This document shows, piece after piece, positions 1 to 8,733 of a stretch of DNA of 64,000 nt. This DNA is from Ornithinimicrobium cavernae (GTDB lineage: Bacteria > Actinomycetota > Actinomycetes > Actinomycetales > Dermatophilaceae). The position numbers were made by a program, and so were the translations under genes. The notes under the pieces are model-generated. The model was not told where the DNA came from, did no database searches, and was given only the letters and a program-made list of their open reading frames with translations. The stretch lies in assembly GCF_003121625.1 (NCBI RefSeq), contig NZ_QDDJ01000008.1, positions 1-64,000 of the forward strand. The letters are read 5' to 3'. The number at the start of each line of letters is the position of its first letter. Positions within the stretch are counted from its first letter, which is position 1.

Positions 1-110
1 TCCCGCTGCCGATCCGCCTCACCCTGCATCACGCAAGGATCCCAGCCAGCGCTCAGGCCGAACGCACGCCACGCGGATTCTTCAGCAGTCTCCTAAGGGC
101 CCAGGGGCGC

Positions 111-165
111 CGTGGGCGCGACTGAGTTGAGCCCACGTCGTGGGCGCGACTGAGTTGAGCCCACG
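111..165. repeat. Tandem pair of identical 27-nt stem-loop units
   Basis: Two identical 27-nt units lie at 111-137 and 139-165, separated by one base. Each has perfect 7-bp inverted arms (CGTGGGC and GCCCACG) around a 13-nt loop, and a degraded third copy may start near 169. They lie about 60 nt past the 3' end of the leftward kinase-phosphatase gene, so paired RNA hairpins that end its transcript are a reasonable guess, although there is no T-tract. Nothing else was recognised in bases 1-226. Confidence 0.6.
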
Positions 166-226
166 CCGCCGTGAGCGCGACCGGGGATAACCAGCCGCAA
201 CCGGCATCCCCGGGCCGGGCACCCGC

Positions 227-2251
227 CTAGGGAGTGTGGGCCACTCCGGCCCGCACCGCCGCACGGACCTGCTCCAGACCCTCGGCCGAGACCAGGCCGA
301 GCTCGTGCGCCCGGGCCGCGGCGTCGTCATACCCGTCGAACAACCAGATCCCCTCGGCGGCTAGTGCGGCACGCTCGTCCTCGCCCGCGCCGGTCACATT
401 GTGGATGAAGACCGCCCGCACGTGGTCCGGGTCCCTGGCGAGCATCGCTCGCCCGACCTCGACGTCCGCCTGCCCGTTGTCGCCGATGAAGACGACCTGG
501 CACTCGGGGAACAGCAGCCGGGACCGGTCGAAGTTGACCATCTTGCGCTCGGCGATGCGGCCCTTGGTCGCCAGGTTGAGGATGTGGCCGGTCATCACCG
601 AGTGCTGCGGGAGCCCCAGGCCGGCCAGGCCGTTGCGGGTGTAGCTCTCGACGAGCCCCCGTGGGTCGCTGGGCCTGGCCGTGATGAAGGTCAGGTCTCC
701 GGGACGTCCGGGGTGTTGCGCGGCCCCACGGTCCAGTGCCTGGAGGAGCTCCACGACACCCGGATAGACGCTCCCGCGGGGGTAGCGCTTGTCGTGCAGC
801 ATGCACAGCACCGTGTCGTCGATGTCGCACAGGATGCGCAGGTCCTCCGACGGGTTGCCGGCGGCCTCCCGTGCGATGTGCGTGAGGATGTCGGCCCGCA
901 CCCCCTCGTCGTCGATGTCGTCGAAGACGAGGTGGTCCAGGTCGTGGTGGCTGCCGGCGGTGTTGGTCAGCGTCTTGAACAGGCGGAGGTCCTCACCGCG
1001 CAGGGAGAGCACGAGGTCGCGGATCGCGTGCTCGTGGCTGCGCGGGGTGGGCCCGGTGTGCAGGGCCCGCACCAAGCGGGTGAGGGTCGCCAGGGACAGG
1101 TGCTCGCGCCGCTCGCGCACGAGCAGGTCCAGCAGGTCACTGCGGTGGTCGGGCCCGAACCGGCGGTCGTCGACCTTGCGCACCAGCGACACCAGGTCGA
1201 GCTCGGTCAGCACGTCGTCGAGCTCAGCGGGTGGGGTGTGCCGCAGCAGCTGGACGATCCGCGCCTCGGCCCGGCGCCCGGCCCAGCCCCTCATGAGCTC
1301 CGCGATCTCGGTGGCCCGGGCCGAGCGGGGTGTCCGCACCGTGAGCGCCCGGGGCAGCACGGTCGCGTCGACCTCGAGCACCTCGGGGTGCGGGTCGCCG
1401 TCGATCTGGATCGTGACCGGGTCCTCGCTGAAGACCCGCAGCCCGCGCCCCTGCTGGTAGGCCAGGCCCGGCACGTCCCGGCGCCAGCCGAGCAGGCCCT
1501 TGAGGGCGATCGGCCCCCAGTGCAGCACGCTCGGCGGGGCGACCCGGACCAGGTCGAGCAAGCCGTCGTCCAGCTCGGCGTCCGCCACGACGGTGATGCC
1601 GGCCGGGATCAGGCCGCAGTTGCCGATCAGCATGCTCCAGGCCGGGACGTCCTGTCGCGGCCCGCCGTCCACCTCGAGGCGCAGCGGGAGCAGGGGGCTG
1701 CCGAGCCGCCGCGCGCCCGGGGCGAAGTAGGCCAGCCAGCGGACCCACCGCTTCAGGTCCTGCCGTGTGTCGGCCACGGTGGCGGCGTCGTGACCGATCC
1801 CGACCAGCACGAGGAAGTGGTGCGGCGAGGACTCGACCGGGCCGGCCGGCCCCAGCTGGACGTAGGTCACCAGCCCGACGTCGAGCTCCCGCTGTCCGCC
1901 CTGCAGGGCTACGCGGACCATCTCCTGGACCCCGTGGCGGGGCAGCCCGAGGTTGCGCGCGAACAGGTTGGCGGTGCCCAGCGGCAGGATCCCCAGTGGC
2001 ACGCCCGTGCCGGCGAGCACACCCGCGACCTGGCGGACGGTGCCGTCACCGCCGCCGGCCAGGACCAGGTCCGCCCCGTCCTGCAACGCCTCCCGCGCCT
2101 GCCTGGCCCCCGGCTCGGTGACCGTCGTGTAGCGGACCACCGGGTCCGGCCAGCCCAGCACACGGCATACCCGGTGCAGCTCGGCCTGCGCGGCCCAGGC
2201 ACGGTCGGCGGCCGGGTTGAGCACCGCCGCGACCTGTGTGGTCCCGGACAT
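227..2251 (-). CDS. Diacylglycerol kinase domain fused to App1-type phosphatidate phosphatase domain
   Basis: This 674-residue protein appears to combine two opposing lipid activities. The N-terminal half is a diacylglycerol/sphingosine kinase catalytic domain (DAGK_cat) with the nucleotide-binding GGGDGT at residues 66-71 and the GTANLFARNL segment after it. This domain normally phosphorylates diacylglycerol or a related lipid. The C-terminal ~200 residues match the App1/LNS2 (DUF2183) HAD-like phosphatidate phosphatase domain, with the nucleophile motif DIDDT at 476-480, FITARPSDPRG further on, and GDNGQAD near 590. A helical linker (about residues 320-460) joins them. No signal peptide or membrane segment is seen. 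The start codon is 6 nt after the stop of dxs, so the two are probably co-transcribed. The domain assignments rest on clear motifs. The physiological direction of the reaction and the lipid substrate are not known. Confidence 0.85.
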   Translation of the reverse strand: MSGTTQVAAVLNPAADRAWAAQAELHRVCRVLGWPDPVVRYTTVTEPGARQAREALQDGADLVLAGGGDGTVRQVAGVLAGTGVPLGILPLGTANLFARNLGLPRHGVQEMVRVALQGGQRELDVGLVTYVQLGPAGPVESSPHHFLVLVGIGHDAATVADTRQDLKRWVRWLAYFAPGARRLGSPLLPLRLEVDGGPRQDVPAWSMLIGNCGLIPAGITVVADAELDDGLLDLVRVAPPSVLHWGPIALKGLLGWRRDVPGLAYQQGRGLRVFSEDPVTIQIDGDPHPEVLEVDATVLPRALTVRTPRSARATEIAELMRGWAGRRAEARIVQLLRHTPPAELDDVLTELDLVSLVRKVDDRRFGPDHRSDLLDLLVRERREHLSLATLTRLVRALHTGPTPRSHEHAIRDLVLSLRGEDLRLFKTLTNTAGSHHDLDHLVFDDIDDEGVRADILTHIAREAAGNPSEDLRILCDIDDTVLCMLHDKRYPRGSVYPGVVELLQALDRGAAQHPGRPGDLTFITARPSDPRGLVESYTRNGLAGLGLPQHSVMTGHILNLATKGRIAERKMVNFDRSRLLFPECQVVFIGDNGQADVEVGRAMLARDPDHVRAVFIHNVTGAGEDERAALAAEGIWLFDGYDDAAARAHELGLVSAEGLEQVRAAVRAGVAHTP

Positions 2252-2257
2252 GGGTCG

Positions 2258-4123
2258 CTAGTCGCGCAGGCGTTCGGTGAGGGACGTGGCGATCGTGTCG
2301 GGGGTCAGGCCGATCCGCTCGAGGACCTGGCCGCGGGAGCCGTGGTCCAGGAACTGCTTGGGTATGCCGTAGGTCCAGACCGGGGTGCGGTGCCCCGTCG
2401 CGCGGAGCCGGGCGGCCAGGGCCGCGCCGATGCCGGTGTCGACCACGTTGTCCTCGATCACCGCCACGGCCGCGGCGCGTGAGGCGAGGTCGAGCAGGTC
2501 GTCGCTGACCGGCAGCACCCACCGTGGGTCGACGACGCGGGTCGACAGTCCCTGGGCGCCCAGCTTCTCGGCGACCTCGGTGGAGATCCCGGCCATCGAG
2601 CCGACCGAGACCAGCAGCAGGTCCGGGGCCTCGGCCTCGCGCAGGATGTCGACGGAGCCGTGCGCGCCGACCGCCTGGATCGGCTCGGCCACGGTGCCCT
2701 TCGGGAAGCGGATCACGGTGGGCGCGTCGGTGACCTCGACGGCCTCGCGCAGCGCCGCGCGGATCTGGGCGCCGTCGCGTGGTGCCGCCAGGTGCAGGCC
2801 GGGCACGATCGAGAGGAGCCCCATGTCCCACATGCCGTTGTGGCTGGCGCCGTCGGTGCCGGTCACCCCTGCCCGGTCGAGCACGAAGGTGACCCCCTGC
2901 CGGTGCAGGGCGCAGTCCATGAGCAGCTGGTCGAAGGCGCGGTTGAGGAAGGTCGCGTAGATCGCGACCACCGGGTGCATCCCGGCGAAGGAGAGCCCGG
3001 CGGCCATGGTCACCGCGTGCTGCTCGGCGATCCCGACGTCGAAGACCCGCTCCGGGTAGCGGTGGGCGAACCCCGACAGCCCCACCGGGATGAGCATCGA
3101 CGCGGTGAGCGCCACGATGTCCTGCCGCTCGTCGGCCAGGTCCAGCAGCTCGTCGCTGAACTCGTCGGTCCACGAGCGTCCGGACAGCTCGAGCGGCAGC
3201 CCCGTCTCGGGGTTGATGACACCCACCGCGTGGAAGCGGTCGGCCTCGTCACTGGTCGCGGGCGTGTAGCCGTGGCCCTTCTCGGTGATGACGTGCACGA
3301 GCACGACCCCGCCGAAGTCGTGGGCCCGGCGCAGCGCGGTCTCCACCGCCGGCAGGTCGTGGCCGTCGACCGGGCCGAGGTACTTCAGACCGAGGTCCTC
3401 GAACATGCCCTGCGGGCTGACGATGTCCTTGAGACCCTTCTTCACGCCGTGCAGCGTGCCGTACATCTGCCGGCCGACGACGGGCGTCCGGTTGAGGACG
3501 CGCTTGCCCCAGGACAGGACGTTCTCGTAGTTGCGCGTGGCACGCAGGGAGGCGAGGTAGTCGGCCATGCCGCCGACCGTCGGCGCGTAGGAGCGCTCGT
3601 TGTCGTTGACCACGATGACCAGCGGCAGGTCGGGGTTGGCGGCGATGTTGTTCAGCGCCTCCCAGGCCATCCCACCGGTGAGTGCACCGTCACCGATCAC
3701 CGCGACGGTGTGCCGGTCGGTCTCGCCCCGCAGCTTGCGCCCGGCGGCGATGCCGATCGCCCAGGACAGGGAGGTGGAGGCGTGACTGTTCTCGACGACG
3801 TCGTGCCGCGACTCGGTCCGGCTCGGATACCCGGAGAGGCCGCCCTCCTTGCGGAGCGTGGCGAAGTCGTGCCGGCCGGTCAGCAGCTTGTGCACGTAGG
3901 ACTGGTGCCCGGTGTCGAAGACAATGGAGTCGCGGGGGCTGTCGAAGACCCGGTGGATCGCCATGGTCAGCTCGACCACACCCAGGTTGGGCCCGAGGTG
4001 ACCACCGGTGCGGGAGACGGAGTCCACCAGGAAGGCCCGGATCTCCTCGGCGAGGTCGAGCAGTTGTGTCGGGGACAGCCGTCTGAGGTCGGCTGGTCCG
4101 GCAATGGTGCTGAGCAGACCCAC
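2258..4123 (-). CDS. dxs: 1-deoxy-D-xylulose-5-phosphate synthase
   Basis: This gene encodes a thiamine-diphosphate enzyme that condenses pyruvate and glyceraldehyde 3-phosphate to give DXP, the first step of the MEP isoprenoid pathway in the cytosol. The 621-residue length is normal for the family. The protein opens with the typical [20 protein letters not shown] and contains [29 protein letters not shown], the ThDP/Mg motif [15 protein letters not shown], the DGHD loop, and [14 protein letters not shown], which carries the catalytic glutamate. The C-terminal transketolase domain ends with [13 protein letters not shown]. The ATG start directly precedes the usual [15 protein letters not shown]. 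It is the upstream partner of the lipid kinase-phosphatase gene. The identification is secure. Confidence 0.97.
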   Translation of the reverse strand: MGLLSTIAGPADLRRLSPTQLLDLAEEIRAFLVDSVSRTGGHLGPNLGVVELTMAIHRVFDSPRDSIVFDTGHQSYVHKLLTGRHDFATLRKEGGLSGYPSRTESRHDVVENSHASTSLSWAIGIAAGRKLRGETDRHTVAVIGDGALTGGMAWEALNNIAANPDLPLVIVVNDNERSYAPTVGGMADYLASLRATRNYENVLSWGKRVLNRTPVVGRQMYGTLHGVKKGLKDIVSPQGMFEDLGLKYLGPVDGHDLPAVETALRRAHDFGGVVLVHVITEKGHGYTPATSDEADRFHAVGVINPETGLPLELSGRSWTDEFSDELLDLADERQDIVALTASMLIPVGLSGFAHRYPERVFDVGIAEQHAVTMAAGLSFAGMHPVVAIYATFLNRAFDQLLMDCALHRQGVTFVLDRAGVTGTDGASHNGMWDMGLLSIVPGLHLAAPRDGAQIRAALREAVEVTDAPTVIRFPKGTVAEPIQAVGAHGSVDILREAEAPDLLLVSVGSMAGISTEVAEKLGAQGLSTRVVDPRWVLPVSDDLLDLASRAAAVAVIEDNVVDTGIGAALAARLRATGHRTPVWTYGIPKQFLDHGSRGQVLERIGLTPDTIATSLTERLRD

Positions 4124-4229
4124 GATGCGTCGGCGCCTTTCCTGCGGGGACGTGGCACCCGAGTCTACGACCAGTTGCTCCCACCACCCTCAGAGAGCGC
4201 CCGCAGCACACACGATCGGCACAGAACCC

Positions 4230-4589
4230 TCACGTCCTCACGGGGGCACGCACCCGCATCGCCTCCAGCAGCAGCTCGGCGCTGCGCAGCGCGGCGCGGA
4301 GCCGCAACCCCTCCTGGGTCAGCGAGCCCAGCACGTCCCCGAGCGAGCCCGGTGGCAGCAGCGGCCCGAGGTCGGCACGGACGTCCCGCCAGGCACCTCG
4401 CATCGCGTCCAGCTCGGCCCGCAGGTGACGCACGGTGATCCAGGCCAGCGCCACCGGGTGCCGGCGCCACGCGCGGTACGCGCGGTAGTCGGCCGGGCAC
4501 TGGTCGAGCAGCCACGCGACCGCGGCCTCCTCCCACCCGGGCACGCCCGTGGGCGGCACGCGCTCTGGCCATCCGGGCGGTCCTGACAT
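4230..4589 (-). CDS. Small hypothetical protein (about 119 aa)
   Basis: I do not recognise a named family. The reading frame extends further upstream, but the ATG at 4589 (MSGPPGWPERVPPTG) is preferred, because upstream translation is cysteine-rich and unlike a real protein and would run through a long inverted repeat. The product is basic and helical, with WEEAAVAWLLDQCPADYRAYRAW in its first half and a Leu/Arg-rich second half, and it lacks signal or membrane segments. Codon usage is typical of its neighbours, which supports real coding. It is transcribed away from the siderophore importer, upstream of dxs and separated from it by about 105 nt. No function can be inferred. Confidence 0.6.
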   Translation of the reverse strand: MSGPPGWPERVPPTGVPGWEEAAVAWLLDQCPADYRAYRAWRRHPVALAWITVRHLRAELDAMRGAWRDVRADLGPLLPPGSLGDVLGSLTQEGLRLRAALRSAELLLEAMRVRAPVRT

Positions 4590-4666
4590 ACGAACAAGTG
4601 TACGACAGCAAAGGCAGCTACGGAGGCAGCAGTGGCGGGCACCGGGGCATACCACGGCGAGCACGC

Positions 4667-4715
4667 TCGTGAGTGGCTTTCCACACCCCTGGAGGGGCTC
4701 GCAAGCCACTCACGA
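4667..4715. promoter_or_regulatory. 13-bp perfect inverted repeat between divergent genes
   Basis: Arms TCGTGAGTGGCTT (4667-4679) and AAGCCACTCACGA (4703-4715) are perfect complements around a 23-nt spacer. The element lies between two divergent genes, so it is more likely an operator or a leader-RNA structure than a terminator. Its function is unknown. Confidence 0.5.
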
Positions 4716-4802
4716 ACCGCACCAGCGCGGCCACCGCAGCCACCGCGGGCGCGGTGTGACATATACGACAGGGCGACGTTTGATAATTCACGGGACGCCA
4801 GG

Positions 4803-4821
4803 TTAGGTTTGCCTTACTCAA
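4803..4821 (+). promoter_or_regulatory. DtxR/IdeR-type iron box
   Basis: TTAGGTTTGCCTTACTCAA matches the actinobacterial iron-box consensus (TWAGGTWAGSCTWACCTWA) at 16 of 19 positions by eye. It ends 33 nt before the ATG of the siderophore-binding lipoprotein. A possible -35 (TTGATA, 4780-4785) and -10 (TAGGTT, 4804-4809) would put the box over the -10, consistent with repression when iron is plentiful. The match is seen in the sequence. The regulation is inferred from DtxR/IdeR biology. Confidence 0.7.
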
Positions 4822-4854
4822 GCCACTGCCTTCACACATCGGAGCACGCAGACC

Positions 4855-5838
4855 ATGACCCGGATGACGATCCGCACCCGCCCCCTGGCCGCCCTCACGC
4901 TCACCGCAGCCCTCGCGCTCACCGCGTGCGGCTCCGACTCCCAGGCCGACGAGGGCGCGGGCGCCGGGGGCGAGACCGTCTCGATCACCGATGCACAGGG
5001 GCGCACGGTGGAGGTCCCGGCCGACCCCGGGGTCGTCGTGACGACCGACTGGAGCGTGGCGCGGACGCTGTCCGACCTGGGCGTCGAGGTGGATGCCGTG
5101 CCGGTGTCCAACACCGCCCTGCCGGAGGACCTGTCGGAGTACGACGGCGGTGACATCCCCACCGTGGGCACCGTCAAGGAGCCGGACTACGAGGCGATCA
5201 ACGAGCTGGAGCCCGACCTCATCATCATCGGCTCGCGCACGGGCACCCCGGAGGTGCTCGCCGAGATGGAGAAGATCTCCCCGGTCGTCCTCGACATGTC
5301 GGTCCGTTTCGAGGAGCCCGGCGAGCAGCTCCCGATGACCGAGGAGCGGGTCGTCCAGCTCGGCTCGATCTTCGGCAAGGAGACCGAGGCCCAGGCGCTC
5401 ATGGACGACCTGGCCACGCAGGTGGAGGAGATCGGCACCGAGGCCGCCGACGGCGGGGAGACCGCCCTGTTCGTGCAGGTCTCCGGCGGCACGGCCAGCG
5501 CCTACGGGCCGGGCTCGCGCTTCGGCATCGTCTACGACGCGTTCGGCTACGCCGACACCGGGGCCCCCGTCGACGAGGAGGGCTCGCACGGGCAGGAGAT
5601 CAGCCAGGAGTTCTTCACCGAGTTCAACCCCGGCGTGCTGCTGGTCCTGGACCGCGCCGCGGCGATCGGCTCCGACGAGGCGCCGGCCCTGGAGGTCCTG
5701 AACAACGACCTGGTCAACACCACCGACGCCGCCACCAACGACAAGATCCACGTCGTCGACGGCTTCTCCTGGTACATCGCGAACGCTGCCCCGAGCTCGA
5801 TCCAGCAGATGATCGACGACGTGCGGGCGACGCTCTGA
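4855..5838 (+). CDS. Ferric-siderophore ABC transporter substrate-binding lipoprotein (FatB/YclQ-like)
   Basis: This is the extracytoplasmic binding lipoprotein of an iron-siderophore importer. The 327-residue product has a basic N-terminus, a hydrophobic stretch and a lipobox (LTAC, Cys at about residue 24), followed by an acidic linker. It then has a type III periplasmic-binding fold starting ITDAQGRTVEVPADPGVVVTTD, with DYEAINELEPDLIIIGSR in the first lobe. The pattern resembles the FatB/CeuE/YclQ group that handles catecholate siderophores such as petrobactin. The actual ligand cannot be read from sequence. It is the first gene of a four-gene operon (binding protein, two permeases, ATPase) and sits behind an iron box, which fits iron-starvation expression. 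The next gene starts 2 nt past its stop codon. Confidence 0.92.
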   Translation: MTRMTIRTRPLAALTLTAALALTACGSDSQADEGAGAGGETVSITDAQGRTVEVPADPGVVVTTDWSVARTLSDLGVEVDAVPVSNTALPEDLSEYDGGDIPTVGTVKEPDYEAINELEPDLIIIGSRTGTPEVLAEMEKISPVVLDMSVRFEEPGEQLPMTEERVVQLGSIFGKETEAQALMDDLATQVEEIGTEAADGGETALFVQVSGGTASAYGPGSRFGIVYDAFGYADTGAPVDEEGSHGQEISQEFFTEFNPGVLLVLDRAAAIGSDEAPALEVLNNDLVNTTDAATNDKIHVVDGFSWYIANAAPSSIQQMIDDVRATL

Positions 5839-5840
5839 GC

Positions 5841-6863
5841 GTGACCGCTCCCCCGGCGACCACAGCCCCCGCCCCGGCTCCGAGCCGGGGCGGGGTGCGT
5901 GCCGTCCACCTGGTGATCGCGGTCGCGGTCCTGGTGCTCGGCAGCTACGTGTCGCTGGGCATCGGCGCGGCCAGCAGCGTCGGCGTCGCGGACCTGTTCC
6001 CGCCCAGCGCGCAGGAGTGGCACCTCCTGGCCACCTCCCGCATCCCCCGGCTGCTGGCCATCCTCATGGCCGGTGCGTCCCTGGCGGTGGCCGGGCTGAT
6101 CATGCAGCGGATCACCGCCAACCGCTTCGTCTCCCCCAGCACCTCCGGGACCGTCGAGGCCGCGGTGCTCGGCATCCTGGTCGCCACCATGTTCTTCAAC
6201 TCGACGTCGCTGGTCGTCAAGATGCTGATCGCCATCGTCACGGCGATCCTCGGCACGATGGTCTTCCTGCAGATGCTGCAGCGCATCCAGCACCGGGAGG
6301 GCATCGTGGTGGCCCTGGTGGGGCTGATGTACGGCGGCGTCCTGGCCGCGGTCACCACCTTCGTCGCCTACCAGCGCGACATGGTCCAGTACCTCGACAT
6401 CTGGACCACGGGCTCGTTCTCCGGGATCCTCGAGGGTCGTTACGAGCCGCTCTACACGGTGCTGGTGGTCGGGGTGGTCGGTTACCTGTTCGCCGACCGG
6501 TTCACCGTCATCGGCATGGGCGAGTCGTTCGCCACCAACCTCGGCCTGAACTACCAGCGCATCCTCTACACCGGCCTCATCGTGGTCTCGGTCATGGCAG
6601 CGGTCGTCGTCGTGGTGGTCGGCGCGATCCCCTTCCTCGGCCTGATCGTGCCCAACGTGGTCACCCTGCTCATGGGCGACAACGTCAAGAAGGTGCTGCC
6701 GGTCACTGCCCTGGCCGGGGCCGGCTTCGTGCTCGCCTGCGACGTCGTGGGCCGCCTGGTCATCCACCCCTACGAGATCCCCGTGGCTACCATCGCCGGC
6801 GCGATCGGTGGCGTGGTCTTCATCTGGCTCATCCTGAGGTCTGCCCGGGGGGCGGCCGTATGA
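5841..6863 (+). CDS. Ferric-siderophore ABC transporter permease, FecCD family (first subunit)
   Basis: This is a 340-residue polytopic membrane protein of the FecCD/BtuC family, which forms half of the translocation channel. After a short Pro/Ala-rich cytoplasmic start it shows about nine to ten hydrophobic segments. It has the family motif IPRLLAILMAGASLAVAGLI near the front and GAIPFLGLIVPNVVTLLMG near the end, the region that couples to the ATPase. The GTG start lies 2 nt downstream of the binding-protein stop. The stop overlaps the ATG of the second permease (ATGA), implying translational coupling. It resembles YclN/FatD. The importer as a whole probably moves a ferric catecholate siderophore. 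Confidence 0.92.
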   Translation: MTAPPATTAPAPAPSRGGVRAVHLVIAVAVLVLGSYVSLGIGAASSVGVADLFPPSAQEWHLLATSRIPRLLAILMAGASLAVAGLIMQRITANRFVSPSTSGTVEAAVLGILVATMFFNSTSLVVKMLIAIVTAILGTMVFLQMLQRIQHREGIVVALVGLMYGGVLAAVTTFVAYQRDMVQYLDIWTTGSFSGILEGRYEPLYTVLVVGVVGYLFADRFTVIGMGESFATNLGLNYQRILYTGLIVVSVMAAVVVVVVGAIPFLGLIVPNVVTLLMGDNVKKVLPVTALAGAGFVLACDVVGRLVIHPYEIPVATIAGAIGGVVFIWLILRSARGAAV

Positions 6864-7903
6864 CGACACTCCAGTCCCGGCGCGAGCGCGCCTCCGTCCC
6901 GGGCCGGGTGCGCCCGGACAGCACCCACGCCAGCCCGGTCGAGCAGCGGCGGCGCCGCCGGATCAGGGTGAGCCTCGGCATACTGGCCCTCCTGTGCGTC
7001 CTGGGGGTCGTGGCCTACCTCACCTACGACGTGCGCGGCTCCTGGGAGTACGCCATGGACCTGCGCGGCCGGCAGGTCGGCTCGCTCGTCGTCGTCGGCG
7101 CCGCGGTCGGCGCCTCCAGCCTGGTCTTCCAGACGATCGCCGGCAGCCGGATCCTGACCCCGAGCGTGATGGGGTTCGACGCGCTCTACCTACTGGTGCA
7201 GACGGTCATCGTCTTCTTCTTCGGCGGGACGGCGTTCCTGATGATGGGCGTCGGTGAGCGCTTCCTGCTCAACACGGCCGTGCTGACGGTCTTCGGGATG
7301 CTGCTGTTCCGCTGGCTGTTCGGCCGCAACAGCCGCAACCTGCTCGTCCTGGTGCTGGTCGGCATCGTCATCGGCTCACTGTTCGGCTCCCTCACCTCGC
7401 TGGCCTCGCGCGTGCTCAACCCCAACGACTTCCTGACCCTGCAGGACGTCATGTTCGCCACCTTCAACACCGTGGACGGGACGCTGCTGTGGTTCGCCGC
7501 GGCCGTGTGCCTCCTCGGGCTCGCCGCCCTCGTGCCGCTGCTGCGGTCCCTCGACGTGGTGGACCTCGGCTACGACAACGCGGTGGCGCTCGGCCTGCCG
7601 TACCACCGGGTCGTCACCCTGACCCTGGCCGTGGTGACCGTCCTGGTCGCCGTGTCGACCGCGCTCGTGGGACCGATGCTGTTCCTCGGTCTCATCGTGG
7701 CCAACCTGGCCCGGCAGGTGCTGCCGACCCATCGGCATACCGAGCTGGTCCTGGGGTCCGTGCTGGTCGGGGTGCTCTGCACGGTCGGCGGCCAGTTCGT
7801 GGCCGGCCACCTGATGGACAACGGCACCACCCTGAGTGTCGTGGTCAACCTGGTGGGCGGCATCTATTTCATCCTGCTCCTGATGAGGACGGTCAAGCTG
7901 TGA
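6860..7903 (+). CDS. Ferric-siderophore ABC transporter permease, FecCD family (second subunit)
   Basis: This is the second FecCD-type channel subunit (347 residues), resembling YclO/FatC. The ATG at 6860 overlaps the TGA of the preceding permease and is chosen over an open frame that extends further upstream. The protein has a basic cytoplasmic head (QRRRRRIRVS), then about nine hydrophobic helices. It carries FQTIAGSRILTPSVMGFDALY, typical of this permease subclass, and VGPMLFLGLIVANLARQ in the coupling region. It ends in hydrophobic MRTVKL. The downstream ATPase starts inside its stop codon (GTGA). It should pair with the first permease as a heterodimer in the membrane. Confidence 0.92.
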   Translation: MTTLQSRRERASVPGRVRPDSTHASPVEQRRRRRIRVSLGILALLCVLGVVAYLTYDVRGSWEYAMDLRGRQVGSLVVVGAAVGASSLVFQTIAGSRILTPSVMGFDALYLLVQTVIVFFFGGTAFLMMGVGERFLLNTAVLTVFGMLLFRWLFGRNSRNLLVLVLVGIVIGSLFGSLTSLASRVLNPNDFLTLQDVMFATFNTVDGTLLWFAAAVCLLGLAALVPLLRSLDVVDLGYDNAVALGLPYHRVVTLTLAVVTVLVAVSTALVGPMLFLGLIVANLARQVLPTHRHTELVLGSVLVGVLCTVGGQFVAGHLMDNGTTLSVVVNLVGGIYFILLLMRTVKL

Positions 7904-8733
7904 TCAGCGTGCGCAAGGTCAGCCACCGCTACGACAAGCAGGTCGTGCTCGACGACGTCGGGCTGACGCTGCCCGTGGGTCAGCTCACCTCGATCGTCGG
8001 CGCGAACGGTGCCGGCAAGTCGACCCTGCTGTCGGTGATCAGCCGGCTCCTGAGGCCCGAGACCGGCACGGTGTTCATCGACGACCTCGACGTGCAGAGC
8101 GCCGGCGACGACGCCATCGCGCGGAGGCTGGCCGTGCTGCGGCAGGACAACCGGGTCACCGCCCGGCTGACCGTCGTGGACCTGGTCCGGTTCGGGCGCT
8201 TCCCCTACAGCAGGGGACGCCTGACACCCGAGGACCACGCGCTGGTCGACGAGGCGCTGGACTACCTGGACCTGCAGCCCCTGCGAGACCGGTTCCTCGA
8301 CCAGCTCTCCGGCGGCCAGCGGCAGCGCGCCTACATCGCCATGATCCTGGCGCAGGACACGGACTACATCCTGCTGGACGAGCCGCTGAACAACCTGGAC
8401 ATGAAGCACTCCTCGTCGATGATGACCCTGCTGCGGCGCGCGGCCGACGACCTCGGCAAGACCATCGTCCTGGTGCTGCACGACATCAACTTCGCCTCGT
8501 GCTACTCCGACCACATCGTCGCGATGCGGGACGGGCGGGTCGTCGTCCAGGGGACGCCCCGGGAGATCATGCAGCGCGAGGTGCTGCGCGAGGTCTTCGA
8601 CATGGACATCCACGTCCAGGACCTGCACGGGGTGCGACTGGGCATCTTCTGGACCACCGGAGCGCCCGTCGGGCCCGGCCCCCTCGCGCCCGAGCCGGGC
8701 GAGGTCGGACAGCCAGCGGTCACCGTCGGCTAG
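7900..8733 (+). CDS. Ferric-siderophore ABC transporter ATP-binding protein (FepC/YclP-like)
   Basis: This cytoplasmic ATPase subunit (277 residues) energises the siderophore importer. Seen in order are Walker A GANGAGKST (residues about 36-44), the Q-loop near LRQDNRVTARLT, the signature LSGGQRQR, Walker B YILLDEPLNNLDM, and the switch His in LVLHDINFA. The GTG start overlaps the stop of the permease (GTGA). The last 40 residues form a Pro/Gly-rich tail not needed for the fold. The final codon overlaps tail-to-tail with the convergent HTH regulator gene. The YclP/FatE-like assignment follows from the neighbouring permeases. Confidence 0.93.
   Translation: MISVRKVSHRYDKQVVLDDVGLTLPVGQLTSIVGANGAGKSTLLSVISRLLRPETGTVFIDDLDVQSAGDDAIARRLAVLRQDNRVTARLTVVDLVRFGRFPYSRGRLTPEDHALVDEALDYLDLQPLRDRFLDQLSGGQRQRAYIAMILAQDTDYILLDEPLNNLDMKHSSSMMTLLRRAADDLGKTIVLVLHDINFASCYSDHIVAMRDGRVVVQGTPREIMQREVLREVFDMDIHVQDLHGVRLGIFWTTGAPVGPGPLAPEPGEVGQPAVTVG

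Noticed and set aside
401-4438. Long plus-strand open frames opposite the kinase-phosphatase and dxs genes
   Set aside because: They are antisense shadows caused by high third-position GC. No start signals or recognisable domains were seen.
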